Shown here one piece after another: positions 12,301 to 21,143 of a stretch of DNA of 64,000 nt. The translations under genes were made by a program, and so were the position numbers. Every line of letters starts with the position of its first letter. The first letter of the stretch is position 1. Under the pieces are notes generated by a model. That model saw nothing but the letters and a program-made list of their open reading frames with translations, was not told where the DNA came from and did not search any database. Origin of the DNA: Aurelia coerulea (taxonomy: Eukaryota > Cnidaria > Scyphozoa > Semaeostomeae > Ulmaridae); contig CM076948.1 of the NCBI GenBank assembly GCA_039566865.1, forward strand, positions 26,225,001-26,289,000. Reading direction: 5' to 3'.

Positions 12301-12392
12301 ATAGTAGATCTCGCTCTTCGAGTAACAATAGCCAATCGCTTAGTTTACGTCCTGCGTACTCTGTAACTAGTCGAAGTAGTAAATCGAGTTGA
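6331..12392 (+). CDS. DOK-like adaptor: PH domain plus IRS-type PTB domain
   Basis: Four exons: 6331-6402, 10043-10361, 11092-11314 and 12128-12392, with GT..AG borders and matching phases (0, 1, 2). The joined frame is 879 nt (292 residues). Residues about 5-118 form a PH domain (IKCGYLEMK, KWFTLRR, and the closing helix EMKEWIRIIRKLI). Residues about 130-240 form an IRS-type PTB domain (GDYLLSVSPEHLKL, IQWHLEDIPRFRLQR, GEFHFLTQNGRDILENV). The remaining 55-60 residues are Ser/Arg-rich with a single Tyr. Docking proteins bind phosphotyrosine in activated receptors through the PTB domain and reach the membrane through the PH domain (family knowledge). Vertebrate DOK proteins have long tails with YxxP or similar sites, which are missing here, so this may be a scaffold-only or inhibitory form. 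Which DOK subgroup it belongs to cannot be decided by eye. Confidence 0.85.
6877..7226. mobile_element. TA-flanked MITE with poly-T terminal inverted repeats, second copy
   Basis: It starts CACTC, then a run of T and ATAAGAATA. It ends with the reverse complement followed by TA, and TA also precedes the left end. The architecture matches 968-1390, but the subterminal word is TAAGAATATT rather than TAAGAAACT, so the two belong to related subfamilies. It is non-coding; open frames inside it are incidental. Confidence 0.65.
7680..7795 (-). repeat. Possible tRNA-derived SINE relic with adjacent hairpin
   Basis: Read on the minus strand, 7715-7725 is GGTTCGATACC, a perfect match to the pol III B-box consensus, followed by TGGTAGAGCCCCACCA, which resembles a tRNA acceptor end. 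Upstream on that strand lies a perfect 14-bp inverted repeat, ATTGTTCTGGCTGC (7744-7757 and 7778-7791). A complete cloverleaf cannot be drawn and no clear A-box is present, so a functional tRNA is unlikely. Confidence 0.3.
10880..11060. mobile_element. Degenerate palindromic repeat in DOK intron 2
   Basis: The sequence shares the words GTTGTCGCCATTTTCAT and GATGGCACGTGCAAAG with the palindromic element at 11559-11703, and it is itself roughly self-complementary around 10,970-11,015. It ends about 30 bp before exon 3 of the DOK-like gene. The left border is unclear. Confidence 0.45.
11559..11703. mobile_element. Near-perfect palindromic MITE flanked by TTAA
   Basis: This 145-bp element is almost one uninterrupted hairpin. 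The left arm starts AGGGTCTGTTTCATCCAGCA, the right arm is its reverse complement, and the arms differ at only a few positions over about 70 bp. TTAA borders both ends (11555-11558 and 11704-11707), the target site of piggyBac- and Kolobok-type elements. It lies in intron 3 of the DOK-like gene, so transcription would produce a long RNA hairpin. Confidence 0.75.
11722..11840. mobile_element. Second, diverged copy of the TTAA palindromic MITE
   Basis: It starts AGGGTCTGTTTCGACCAGCA, ends with the matching inverted CATGCTGGTTGAAATGGACCCT, and carries the GAAAATGGCGACAACA core seen in the neighbour. It is shorter and less symmetric than the copy at 11559-11703, and a TTAA flank is not evident. 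The two lie 18 bp apart in the same intron. Confidence 0.6.
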
Positions 12393-13892
12393 TGACATAT
12401 TTGTAAATATTGAAATAATTCACTGAAAGTGAGGCTGTATGATGTAAGAACGAGGCCACTGATGGTCTCGTTTAGACTTGAATTACCTCGGCAGTTATAC
12501 TGCTTCTTCTGTTGAATTGGATAAGGTCATTATTGCAGCGATTATCAGTTCATCAAGGAGAAAAACTGCGATGATTGTGATAAGTCTATGGCTAGTTGGC
12601 CTTGGCATTCCCCCCCCCCCTACTTCCGATCAATATTTGAGGCCCTTTGGAGCCCATTTCCGAGTCGCCCACTTCTATCGTTTGTCTACTTACCAGTAGC
12701 ATACACACAGGAGGCAGGAGGGGTACTGGCAACGCACCCATCCATGTTTTTCGAAATACCCTTCTTTTCCTTTCTACAATCAGCCCTTTTCCGTACCCCT
12801 TTACAAGTTTAAAAGTGCCCCTCTGGTTCTGAAAAGTGACCCATCTGAGCGTAGTGCCCACCTGAGTGATAAATGCTTCCTGCGTCTCTGACGCGCTTCA
12901 GTGTATTAAAGATCTAGAGGCTAAAATTGTCAAATTAGACCCCCATCGATAAGTACTAATCCATCGTATCCATTGCACAAGAACCTAGGCTGACGTGCAA
13001 AAGTGTAGGCTCTTGTATGCGGTGTATACTGTATTGTATTTCCATAAGCTGTTTACGGAAAGGGCGCTGAAAGCCAAGATCCTTGATTCTCTTGATCCGA
13101 ACCCCGGCCGAACTTGAGATGCATCTAGTTTAGAACACAGTTGAGAGTATTTCTTTTGATTGAAATTTTAGTAAAGATTGGTAATTTTTTAAAGTTTATT
13201 GAGATAGTGTGGGGTTTTATTTTGAAGCAGGCCGTTTTAGTACTGCTTATTATGCGGGACTTTTATTTAGCTGTTGTGTAGTGAAGTGAGGCCAAATCTG
13301 TCATTAGAAATGCCACAAATTGCTGTAAAGATAGAGTCGAAAATGGCTGTAGTAAACCTTTCAGTATTGTCAAGATGCTATGCGAAGGTCCAATTGTGAT
13401 ATTTACACTTTCCATCAAACAAACGTGTAGCAGTGCATTGCAAGCAATATTATTTCTGGCGTTGTGACAAGGCCGGAACTTTTCACTGAAAATTTATTTG
13501 TTGGAGAGAAATTTTCGATCCGAAATGTTGGAGTTACTTCCTTTCCTTTGGTCAGAAACAATACTCTTGGCAATAAATAATAACAATAAAATAAAAGTTG
13601 CGAATTAAACCTTGAAAATTGCAAAAATAAGGCCATAAATATATTTGCCGTAACATCAAAATTTCTTCGCCAAAGTTTATCCTTGCCTCTGCTCTTTATT
13701 TTTGATGAAAAGGTTTAACAAGAGCCTGATGATTGCTTCTCTATTAAAGAGCCATTGTCACCCAGGGTCCTTTTCGGGCATGCAGCAATTTCCGACTGTC
13801 TGAAATTATTCGACGGATCAGTAGCACTTTTGCAGTTAAAAAATTTTGACAAGAGTGTATATAGCAAGAGTGTGCGTAGCTGTACTTAACAT

Positions 13893-14036
13893 TAGCCTTG
13901 CCCCAAGTCTGTTTTGTCAACTGTACTAAGTCTACCGGAAAGTTTACAAAACATAAACATATTTCGCTCTTCACTTTTCCCTTCAATTTTTTTTGACGAA
14001 ATTTTTTGTTGACGAAATAGACTTGGGGCAAGTCTA
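13893..14036. mobile_element. Small inverted-repeat element with CTTGCCCCAAGTCT ends
   Basis: CTTGCCCCAAGTCT at 13897-13910 is exactly inverted at 14019-14032, with TAG-type flanks on the left and TCTA on the right. A related single end occurs at about 9,700 in DOK intron 1. About 140 bp, no coding capacity, probably a MITE. Confidence 0.55.
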
Positions 14037-14210
14037 TACTTACATGGACACATTACCTATAGTTAAACAAAGTCAACTAACATCCGACTTTTTTGTCAGT
14101 TCAACTGCGAAAGTGTAGGTCAATATTTTGCGCTAAGGCCAAATTTGATTTTACAGACACGAGATGCCTTTGGCATATGGTTCGACTCGGTCGAACCAAG
14201 TGTCAAGTTG

Positions 14211-14296
14211 GTTTTATAAGAGTCGCGCCGCGCCGAACCAGACAAAGTTGTTCGAAATTCACTCGATTCGGCACGGCGCGGCACGACTTATAGAAC
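14211..14296. repeat. GC-rich hairpin
   Basis: The arms TTATAAGAGTCGCGCCGCGC and the inverted GGCGCGGCACGACTTATA surround a short loop. The local GC content is well above the surroundings. No target duplication is clear. Confidence 0.5.
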
Positions 14297-14519
14297 GGGC
14301 CTAAAACATCTACTATCATAGGTACAAGAAGTTCCCGTGTTAGATGATAATAAAAGTGGATTTTAAACACGTTAAAGATGATAAAAAACATGGTTTATGT
14401 AAAGCATATTGCTTTGAGTTGTGTATTGTATCATAGTTTGTCCAATGCAAAGAAAATCTAACAATCTTTTTGTTTTCTTCTTCTGCGTCTGGTTGATTTT
14501 GTTTCAAACATCTCGAGTA

Positions 14520-14790
14520 AACAAGGACAGATTTTGTAATACAATAGCACGAATTGCTTTTTTTGACACCTCAATTCAAAGCGATTAGCGATCACAGACA
14601 AAGGAAATTCTATCAACCAGTAATTCAAAACAAACAAAGCCGTAAAACTTTCTCTGAAACCCAAGTAGCTAGCTCGCTCGCTGTGCATTCCAAAAATTAT
14701 TTTCAAGGGCAAACATGAGCATAGATCGAAAGAAGAAGGATATATCTACACATCTACCGCGGGCATTTTATTTCTTTGGTCCAGAGGCTG
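14520..14790. mobile_element. Truncated member of the AACAAGG 9-bp-duplication family
   Basis: It starts AACAAGGACAGATTTTGTAA and continues with the internal sequence of the 27551-27837 element in inverted orientation (AAAGCGATTAGCGAT, AGCTAGCTCGCTCG, ATCTACACATCTACCGCG). The matching right end is missing, so this is a broken copy. Confidence 0.6.
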
Positions 14791-14859
14791 AGCAGTAAAT
14801 GGTTTGATTACACAAAAAAAAATAAGGGAAATGTGCCTCCAGAGAACGTGCCATCGAAG

Positions 14860-15000
14860 CTTCACCCGTTCCTTATAGTATACCCGTTCCTTATACCAAT
14901 TTTCCGAAAAAGTATACACGACCTTATACCAATTTTCCGAAAATATATACCCGACCTCATACCAATTTTCCGAAAAAGTATACCAAATACCAAAATCGTG
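14860..15000. repeat. 33-bp tandem repeat, about four degenerate copies
   Basis: ACCAATTTTCCGAAAA recurs at 14,895, 14,928 and 14,961, a 33-bp period, with partial units on both sides. The plus strand is open across it because the period is a multiple of three, but the peptide (TYR/PRO/ILE-rich) resembles no known protein. ACGTGCCATCG and CGATGGCACG border the block in inverted orientation, so it may sit inside a small element. Confidence 0.6.
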
Positions 15001-15187
15001 AAAATCTATACCGTTCCTTGTACCAAAATTCGCCAAAATCGATACCCTTTCCGATGGCACGCTCCGTACCCAAAATATGTGTAGCACCCCCCCCCCTGGG
15101 TTTTACCTGCAAGGAAAAAATAGGGGACAAAATTACTTGCGTTTTCCGGTTAACCGATATTCACGTTTTGTAAAACATTAACGCAAA

Positions 15188-15400
15188 TCACTAGATAGAA
15201 AAGAGATATAACGATATAGAATCCAAGACGCACGCAAAATGCAATAAGGGATCGAGCACAATTTTTAACGAGTTGCATATGCATGTCATACCAAATTGGC
15301 CTGCCCTGTTCGTCAATAAAATAGGAACATGTTGAAATAATAAGATCAACTCATCAACCATTTCAGCATTAATGTGACTGTTTTCCAAAGTAATTTCGAT
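15188..15400 (-). pseudogene. Fragment of an unknown coding sequence, left inverted copy
   Basis: On the minus strand this encodes, with one frame change, LENSHINAEMVDELILLF followed by FIDEQGRPIWYDMHMQLVKN. A homologous fragment lies on the plus strand at about 16,730-16,900. The two share TTTGGAAAACAGTCACATTA and AGGCCAATTTGGTATG. The parent gene is not recognised. The frame changes and lack of a start codon suggest a relic. Confidence 0.4.
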
Positions 15401-15445
15401 AACCCATAACCAGCCACGAATAAAAGGCCCTGCCCCCGTTCTGTA

Positions 15446-16455
15446 GGGTAGGGTGGGGTAACGTGGGTCGAAAATGAGCAAAATCTCAAAATTAATAGCT
15501 GGTAAAACGAGACTAAAATGCAAAACATTTCAAAAGTTTCGCTTTAATTCACATTCAGTGCTTCTTCTTTCTTGGGAAAAAATCTCAGCTCTAACAAAGG
15601 CAGTTAAATATTTAAAAAACAGTTTCTCTTTTGGCAACTAAAATATTTCCGACGAGCGGGAAAAATGGGTCTATTTGCAAAACTTGTACATAATCGGAAT
15701 ATGAAAGGCTAAATGATTAAAAAAATTAATGGACTTACATTATTTCCCAACTATTCTCTATTCAATAAAATCACAGTCTTTACCTTTTATCGCAAGCAAT
15801 CCCGTCCCCGCGACGAAAATGAAACTACGGTCATTATGCTGTGATCCACCATCGTTGCGACTTGCTAGTCAGTGATCGAATTTGATAATAACAGTCCAAT
15901 AAAAATGTTTGCAGTATGTTTACTCCAATTTGCTGGTTACAAGACAGCAATTGCGGTAATAGAAAGCCCGTTTTCGCATTTTAGACAGAAAACAACGTGG
16001 CAAGATGAACAGTAAGTGCGAAAATTTTAGGCCATTCAAGCTTCTTTGAATTATGGCTGAATTCTCAGTAGGCCCACATTACCCCCACCTGGTAAAAAAT
16101 AAAAATAAAAAGAACAATCGCGTCAATTACTTCGAAATAAACGTTATTTCAGTTGTAAAAGACCAGACTCTCACCTCGTGGTCAATAAATTGGCCAGAAA
16201 AGCAAAACAACAGTGGCAGGAGAAAGTTTTCCTGGGCTTTGAAATTCTTGCACAGTAGGCCGTTCAGTAAATTTATTTTATAAAACGAGTGGAGATACAT
16301 CTAAGAGGAATGTTTTATGTAGAAAGGCAGTTTATCATGCAGACATTAAAAGAAAAATAGCAAGCCTTTCTTCCATTTAATGAGGAAGGATATTTCTAGC
16401 AAAAAGCTCAGTAGACCCACTTTACCCCGTAGACCCATATTACCCCACCCTACCC
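15446..16455. mobile_element. 1-kb non-autonomous transposon with GGGTAGGGTGGGGTAA ends
   Basis: GGGTAGGGTGGGGTAA at the left end is exactly inverted at the right end, and TA dinucleotides border both (15444-15445 and 16456-16457). Just inside the right end the motif AGACCCA..TTACCCC is repeated, and another partial copy lies near 16,070, so the subterminal regions carry several copies of the same motif. No transposase frame is visible. The TA flanks fit Tc1/mariner- or PIF/ISL2EU-type elements. Confidence 0.7.
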
Positions 16456-16729
16456 TACGAAAGCTTGTTGAACATATATTTTAGCTAATCTGTCACGGGT
16501 AACGCAGGAATGTAGGTATCATGGGATTTCTCTATGCATAATTCTTGAACAAAAAAATTCACTGTGATGTGAAACAATTTTGAACAAAAGACTTCTCGAA
16601 ACAAAATTGAATAGTTGGGTCATGTCACAATGGAATAGTCTTGCTATTTTCCATCTGTTGTACCCTTTCCCCACTCGCACTCGTAAACGAAGCTGGAGAT
16701 ATTTGATCGACCTTGGTTGTTTTTATCGA

Positions 16730-16941
16730 AATTGTTGAAGAAGAAACTTTGGAAAACAGTCACATTAATGCCGAAATTGTCGGTGAGTTTATCTTTCAAG
16801 TTAACATATTCCTATTTTAAGCCGATGATGGCTTTAGTTGACGAAAAGGGTAGGCCAATTTGGTATGGCTTTTTCAATGATCAACATGGGTACGTCAATG
16901 GTATTCCTTGTTTCTCGCCTTGTATTCTACTTGCCACTTGA
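16730..16941 (+). pseudogene. Fragment of an unknown coding sequence, right inverted copy
   Basis: It encodes EIVEEETLENSHINAEIV, an internal stop, then MALVDEKGRPIWYGFFNDQ. It matches the minus-strand copy at 15,188-15,400. GTGAGT follows INAEIV directly, so part of the difference between the copies might be an intron. Family unknown. Confidence 0.35.
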
Positions 16942-17425
16942 ATGTTTTATTGCCTCATCTCATTTCTAGCCATTTGTTTTGATGCTTTGAGAAACATGAA
17001 TATCGGTACACCAGAAAGCTCATGTAATTTCGTCCCTAAAAGCGATATTTTTCCTAAAAGGTAAACAAATCTGGGGGGACATCTGCTATCGATTCCTGAA
17101 AATAATTCCAAGTAACTGCCGCAACTTAGTAGCCATTTCATTTGCCGTGTGAGGTGGTAGTACTCAAAAACTCCCTTGCAGCAGTCACTCAAAAATTTTT
17201 CATTTGTTATCGGCGAAGCGAAGTCAAGCAGAGAAGTCATCGACTGATGAGCGTGGAATTGGATGATTTTTTCATGCACTGGTGGCCTGGCTTCCAATGA
17301 AGATTCGAACGGTAAGCTTCAAGAGAAGACTTCGATAGAAAGAAATATCGATAGAAATATACTTCGCAAGCAAACAAAAAAATCTTGAAACGGTAGATTT
17401 ACCATCAGGGTTTGCTAATAAAAAC

Positions 17426-17561
17426 CACAGGGGCATCAGTTTCGATATTTTTCAATATTCTTCTTTGTGTCTAATTTCTGATTTGTTTCTTTTCCTTATT
17501 CCCAATGATTCTTGTTTCTGATGTAAGAATATTGAAAAATATCGAAACTGATGCCCCTGTG
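17426..17561. repeat. Inverted repeat with perfect 37-bp arms
   Basis: CACAGGGGCATCAGTTTCGA... (17426-17462) is exactly inverted at 17525-17561. The loop is about 62 bp. The flanking bases are similar but not identical (ATAAAAAC and ATAAAGAA), so a hAT-like 8-bp duplication is possible but decayed. Confidence 0.65.
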
Positions 17562-17788
17562 ATAAAGAAGAGAATCAAGCCTTCTGCCTTTTGGAGCAGA
17601 AGGTTGTCTATCAAACACAAATACAGAGTCTAGCCAATTGGGAGATTCAATTCTCTACAGAATTGGTATGCCCGAAAACGATATATTCGGCATTAACTAC
17701 CCGGGTTTGCTCTCTTGACCAAAATGGAATCCCTTTTTTCCCATCCGAAGAGAGATTGAAAAGCCTTTGTTCAGTTGTGAAACACGAG

Positions 17789-17962
17789 ATTCAGGTTTCT
17801 GAAAAGACAAAGCGATTATCTTTTTAAAGAATAGATTTCACACCTCTGAGCAAACTGAATCAAATAAAAACCGAGAGTACAAACCATTATGGCTGGCTGT
17901 GAAAAAGGTGTGAAAGCTACTCTTTAGTCTTTGAAATCGCTTTGCCTTGAACAGACCTGAAT
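17789..17962. repeat. Imperfect inverted repeat with about 57-bp arms
   Basis: GATTCAGGT..CAAAGCGAT..TTTCACACCT on the left is matched by AGGTGTGAAA..ATCGCTTTG..ACCTGAATC on the right. Many mismatches indicate an old insertion. Confidence 0.5.
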
Positions 17963-18006
17963 CTTTTGTTTACAAAATTTGCCCTTGTTTTTTAACTGTG
18001 TAGAAC

Positions 18007-18885
18007 AACAAGAACAGATAATGTTACAATAGGATCCGCTACTTCTTGTTGACACCGAAGTACAAAGCGATTAGCGATAGCAGGCAAAGGGAACAAGGGC
18101 AGATTTTGTAATACAATAGCATGAATTGCTTTAGTTGACACCTCAATTCAAAGCGATTAGCGATTGCAGACAAAGGAAACTCTCTCAACCAGCAATTCAA
18201 AACAAACAAAGCCGCAAAAGTTTCTTTGAAACCCAGGTAGCTAGCTCGCTCGTTGTGCATTCTAGAAACTGTTTTAAGGGCAACAAGTAGACAGATAATG
18301 TTACAATAGGATGCTCGCAAAACATTTACTGCTCAGCTTTGACACCAGATGTGTAGATATACAAAGCTGGAATGCACAGCGAGCGATAGCAGGCAAAGGG
18401 AACGATATGTCTGGTTGGTTAAGTCATAAACAAAGACAATGTAAGCGGCAAGAATTGCTCTGAAACCCAGGTAGCTAGCTGGCTTGTTGTGCATTCCAGA
18501 AATGATTTTTAACAGCAAACATGAGCATAAATCCAAAGAAGAATGTTGTATCTAAATTTCTACCTCGGGAATTCTATTTGTTTGGTAATTAAAACACTTA
18601 CTGCTCAGCTTCTGAACTACACAAATAAAATGCCCCAGGTAGAAGTTTAGATATATCTTCCTCCTTTCGATATATGCCTATGTTTGCTCTTAAAAACCAT
18701 TTCTGGAATGCACAATGAGTCAGCTAGCTACCTAGGTTTCCGAGCAACTTTTGCGGCTTGCTTTGTTTTTGTTTATAAGTTGACCAACCAGGCACAGAAT
18801 TCCTTTTGTTTAAGATCGCTAATCGCTTGTACTTGGGTGTCAACAAAAAGTAGCGGATCCTATTATAACATTATCTGTCCTTGTT
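18007..18885. mobile_element. Compound element with AACAAG ends and a 9-bp target duplication
   Basis: The ends are AACAAGAACAGATAATGTTA on the left and, inverted, AACAAGGACAGATAATGTTA on the right. The 9-bp direct repeat GTGTAGAAC lies at 17998-18006 and 18886-18894. Inside are further partial copies of the 27551-27837 family, including a new AACAAGGGCAGATTTTGTAA end near 18,091 and inverted AGCTAGCT/CGCTAATCGC blocks. It therefore looks like nested or rearranged copies moved as one unit. A 9-bp duplication fits Mutator-like elements. Confidence 0.7.
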
Positions 18886-18899
18886 GTGTAGAACAATGA

Positions 18900-19985
18900 A
18901 TTGAGCACAAAAACGACGAGTAGCGAGACCCAGAGAGACCAAACGGGAAGCCACGACAAGCATTAGCAATGTCTTTCAAATCTAATACGAGAAAGCTAGC
19001 TGGGTTCGAGGAAACTACTCAAAATCGAAGTTCATTCTCTTTACAATTATAATATGTGTCAAAAGTTTACTACATACTACCATCGAAGGGCTTATCACTC
19101 TGTAAAATCTCGTACAACTCTGGCAAAAATCATTTTGTTTTCAAGAAAAATTCGTTAAAATCCTTTAAAATCCTATTGTTCTAAAAAATGTCGTACGCCT
19201 TGTCGCAAGAGTGATACACCCCTCAACTACCATGATATACTTGCTATAAATTTTTAGTCTATCTACAATTCTGCAAATTACCATCTGATGCAAAACGAAA
19301 GTGCTAACTAACCTCTTGTAAAGAAGGACTCAGCTGGGAAAAATTAAAATCTTTGATTTATGCTGTAAAATATTCAGAACAATCTACAGCGAAAATATAC
19401 ATGAAATTTGCAGTTTCGAACTTTGAGTCACGTGTGTTCCGTTTGAGTGGCATGATGGCTGTAGATCATGTCAATCTGCCACAAGTAGGGAATAAAATTG
19501 CCACTCGATAGGCATATCAGAACGAAATAACCAACAAGGAAGACTTGGTGTAAGATACGAAAATTAAAAATCTTATTTTAATTCAACGTTTCCTACAGCA
19601 TGTGGTATAGGCGTATGAGACAGGGGGTAGGGGGCCAAAGCCGCCCCCCCCCCCCAATGTTAGAAAAATCTACAAAAATCAGCCATAATCGGGCAGAAAT
19701 CCGCCTTAAATCAAGCCAAATTTTTGAAAACAATGGATTTTTTCTCGAGCAGCCCCCCCCCTAAATTTCATTTTCCCCTCATTGCCCGTGGTCAGGTCTT
19801 TTAGACCTTAAACCTTTTGGAACCTATGCATATGACTTATGTAGCTTGAAGACCAAATCGTGCTTTGTTCGATGTTATCTGGCGGTAGTCTTTCAAAAAC
19901 AAAACTAGCTGCTCTCCACCGCCCTCAAGACCGGGTGTATTCTATAATAGCAAACGCAAGGATAAAAGATGGCTGGTCGGCATCC
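18900..19985. other. Intergenic sequence, no gene seen
   Basis: No exon-like block. It contains two long C runs (about 19,646-19,660 and 19,750-19,760) in a G/C-rich stretch at 19,620-19,790 that resembles C-run repeats near 23,700 and 27,870. Confidence 0.45.
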
Positions 19986-19987
19986 TG

Positions 19988-20299
19988 GTTAAACCATGGG
20001 TAGTTAGACACTGCTGGTGTGCTTCTATGGAGAAGAGCTGGATAATATGTATCTGCGGGGGAAATTTTTTATAGTACTGCGGAGGAGATATCTGCGGGGG
20101 ACATTTTGTATAGTAATGCGGAGGAGATATCTGCGGGGGAATATTTTTATAGTACTGCAGAGGAGATATATAGTTTAATATTTTTGTTCTTTCGATATCT
20201 CCTCCGCAGTACTGCAAAAAAATTTCCCCCGCAGATACATAATATCCAGCGCTCCTCCATAGAAGCACACCAGCAGTGTCTAACTACCCATGGTTAAAC
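19988..20299. mobile_element. Foldback element with internal 39-bp tandem repeats
   Basis: Long inverted arms (about 75 bp, 19,988-20,063 and 20,219-20,299) contain ACCATGGGTAGTTAGACACT and GTGCTTCTATGGAG. Between them, TCTGCGGGGG recurs at 20,052, 20,091 and 20,130, a 39-bp period. The structure (long arms built partly of tandem units) is that of a foldback element. It adjoins the LINE fragment. Confidence 0.6.
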
Positions 20300-20307
20300 G
20301 TAGAAAA

Positions 20308-20576
20308 TCTTTTCCGTTACGATCGGAATGTCATGACCTACAAGATTATGAACAGACTGTGCCCTCAAAGCCTATGGGATAAATACCAACCGAGATCGTT
20401 TTCACTCGACCTACAATACGACTCACTGTAAATATATCCAGATCCCTAGATATAGGACTGAATTTGCAAAAAAAGGCTTTCATGATGCAGCTCTCAAGCC
20501 ATGGATTGATACACCTGCTGAAATTTGTGAGCTGCCAACACTTGATCGTTTTAAAAAACAACTTAAACGCATCTAA
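20308..20576 (+). pseudogene. 3' end of a non-LTR retrotransposon (reverse transcriptase ORF tail)
   Basis: In two frames joined by one frameshift near 20,402 it encodes YDRNVMTYKIMNRLCP, then TEFAKKGFHDAALKPWIDTP and LPTLDRFKKQLK followed by a stop. This matches the usual C-terminal tail of LINE reverse transcriptases, where a fruit-like F..A..W..LP..I...L..FK..L pattern closes the ORF. Only the last 90 or so codons remain, and the foldback element replaces the upstream part. Confidence 0.6.
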
Positions 20577-21143
20577 AGAGCTAGACTCTCAAACATAACT
20601 CCCTGGAAGAACAGTAATGATTATATTTTATGGGACTGTAGGTTTTTACCATTGTAAATAGATGTTATATATCCAATTTGCTGAAGGGTTAATTTGTGTA
20701 TAAATAATATTAAATCAAAATGCTTTACAAATGCCTTAGCAAAAACGGATTCTGATGTGAGTTGGAAAAAACGCGAAATTTCTTCCCCCGAAAAAAGGGC
20801 AAATTTCGACGAAAAACGCGAAAATTTCTTCCCGCGAAAGTAGAAGTATCGTAAACAAAACGTCTGCCAAATTAAAAATTCGAACAAAACAGATTCCAAT
20901 AAAACTCTGTCCAAAACGCTAACCGTCTGAAACGTTTGCATTTTAATGTACTCAACTTCTGAAATGCAAAAAAATTGCCTTCATTTCCTTATATGCGCGC
21001 GTTTGGGACCGCTCAATTCTGCCCCCAACATCTAATAATTCGGACAATAATCACTCATGTCCGAATCGTGTGTGTTTGACTCTGTTGTGTCTACTTTCTG
21101 AATTCAATCGAACTAACAACTAAATGAAATTACTATTGGCGAT

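Larger units (their letters stand above)
12393..14518. other. 3' flank of the DOK-like gene and intergenic sequence
   Basis: No exon recognised. The first part is the probable 3'UTR. Around 12,600-12,860 lies a C-rich stretch rich in CCCC, TACCC and GTACC. The later part contains the small elements at 13,893-14,036 and 14,211-14,296. Short open frames here have no recognisable family. Confidence 0.45.

Noticed and set aside
14746..15087. Tyr-rich repeated frames on both strands
   Set aside because: They result from the 33-bp tandem repeat, whose period is a multiple of three.
20106..20297. Open frames in the foldback element
   Set aside because: They come from the 39-bp repeats and their inverted copies; there is no start context or family.
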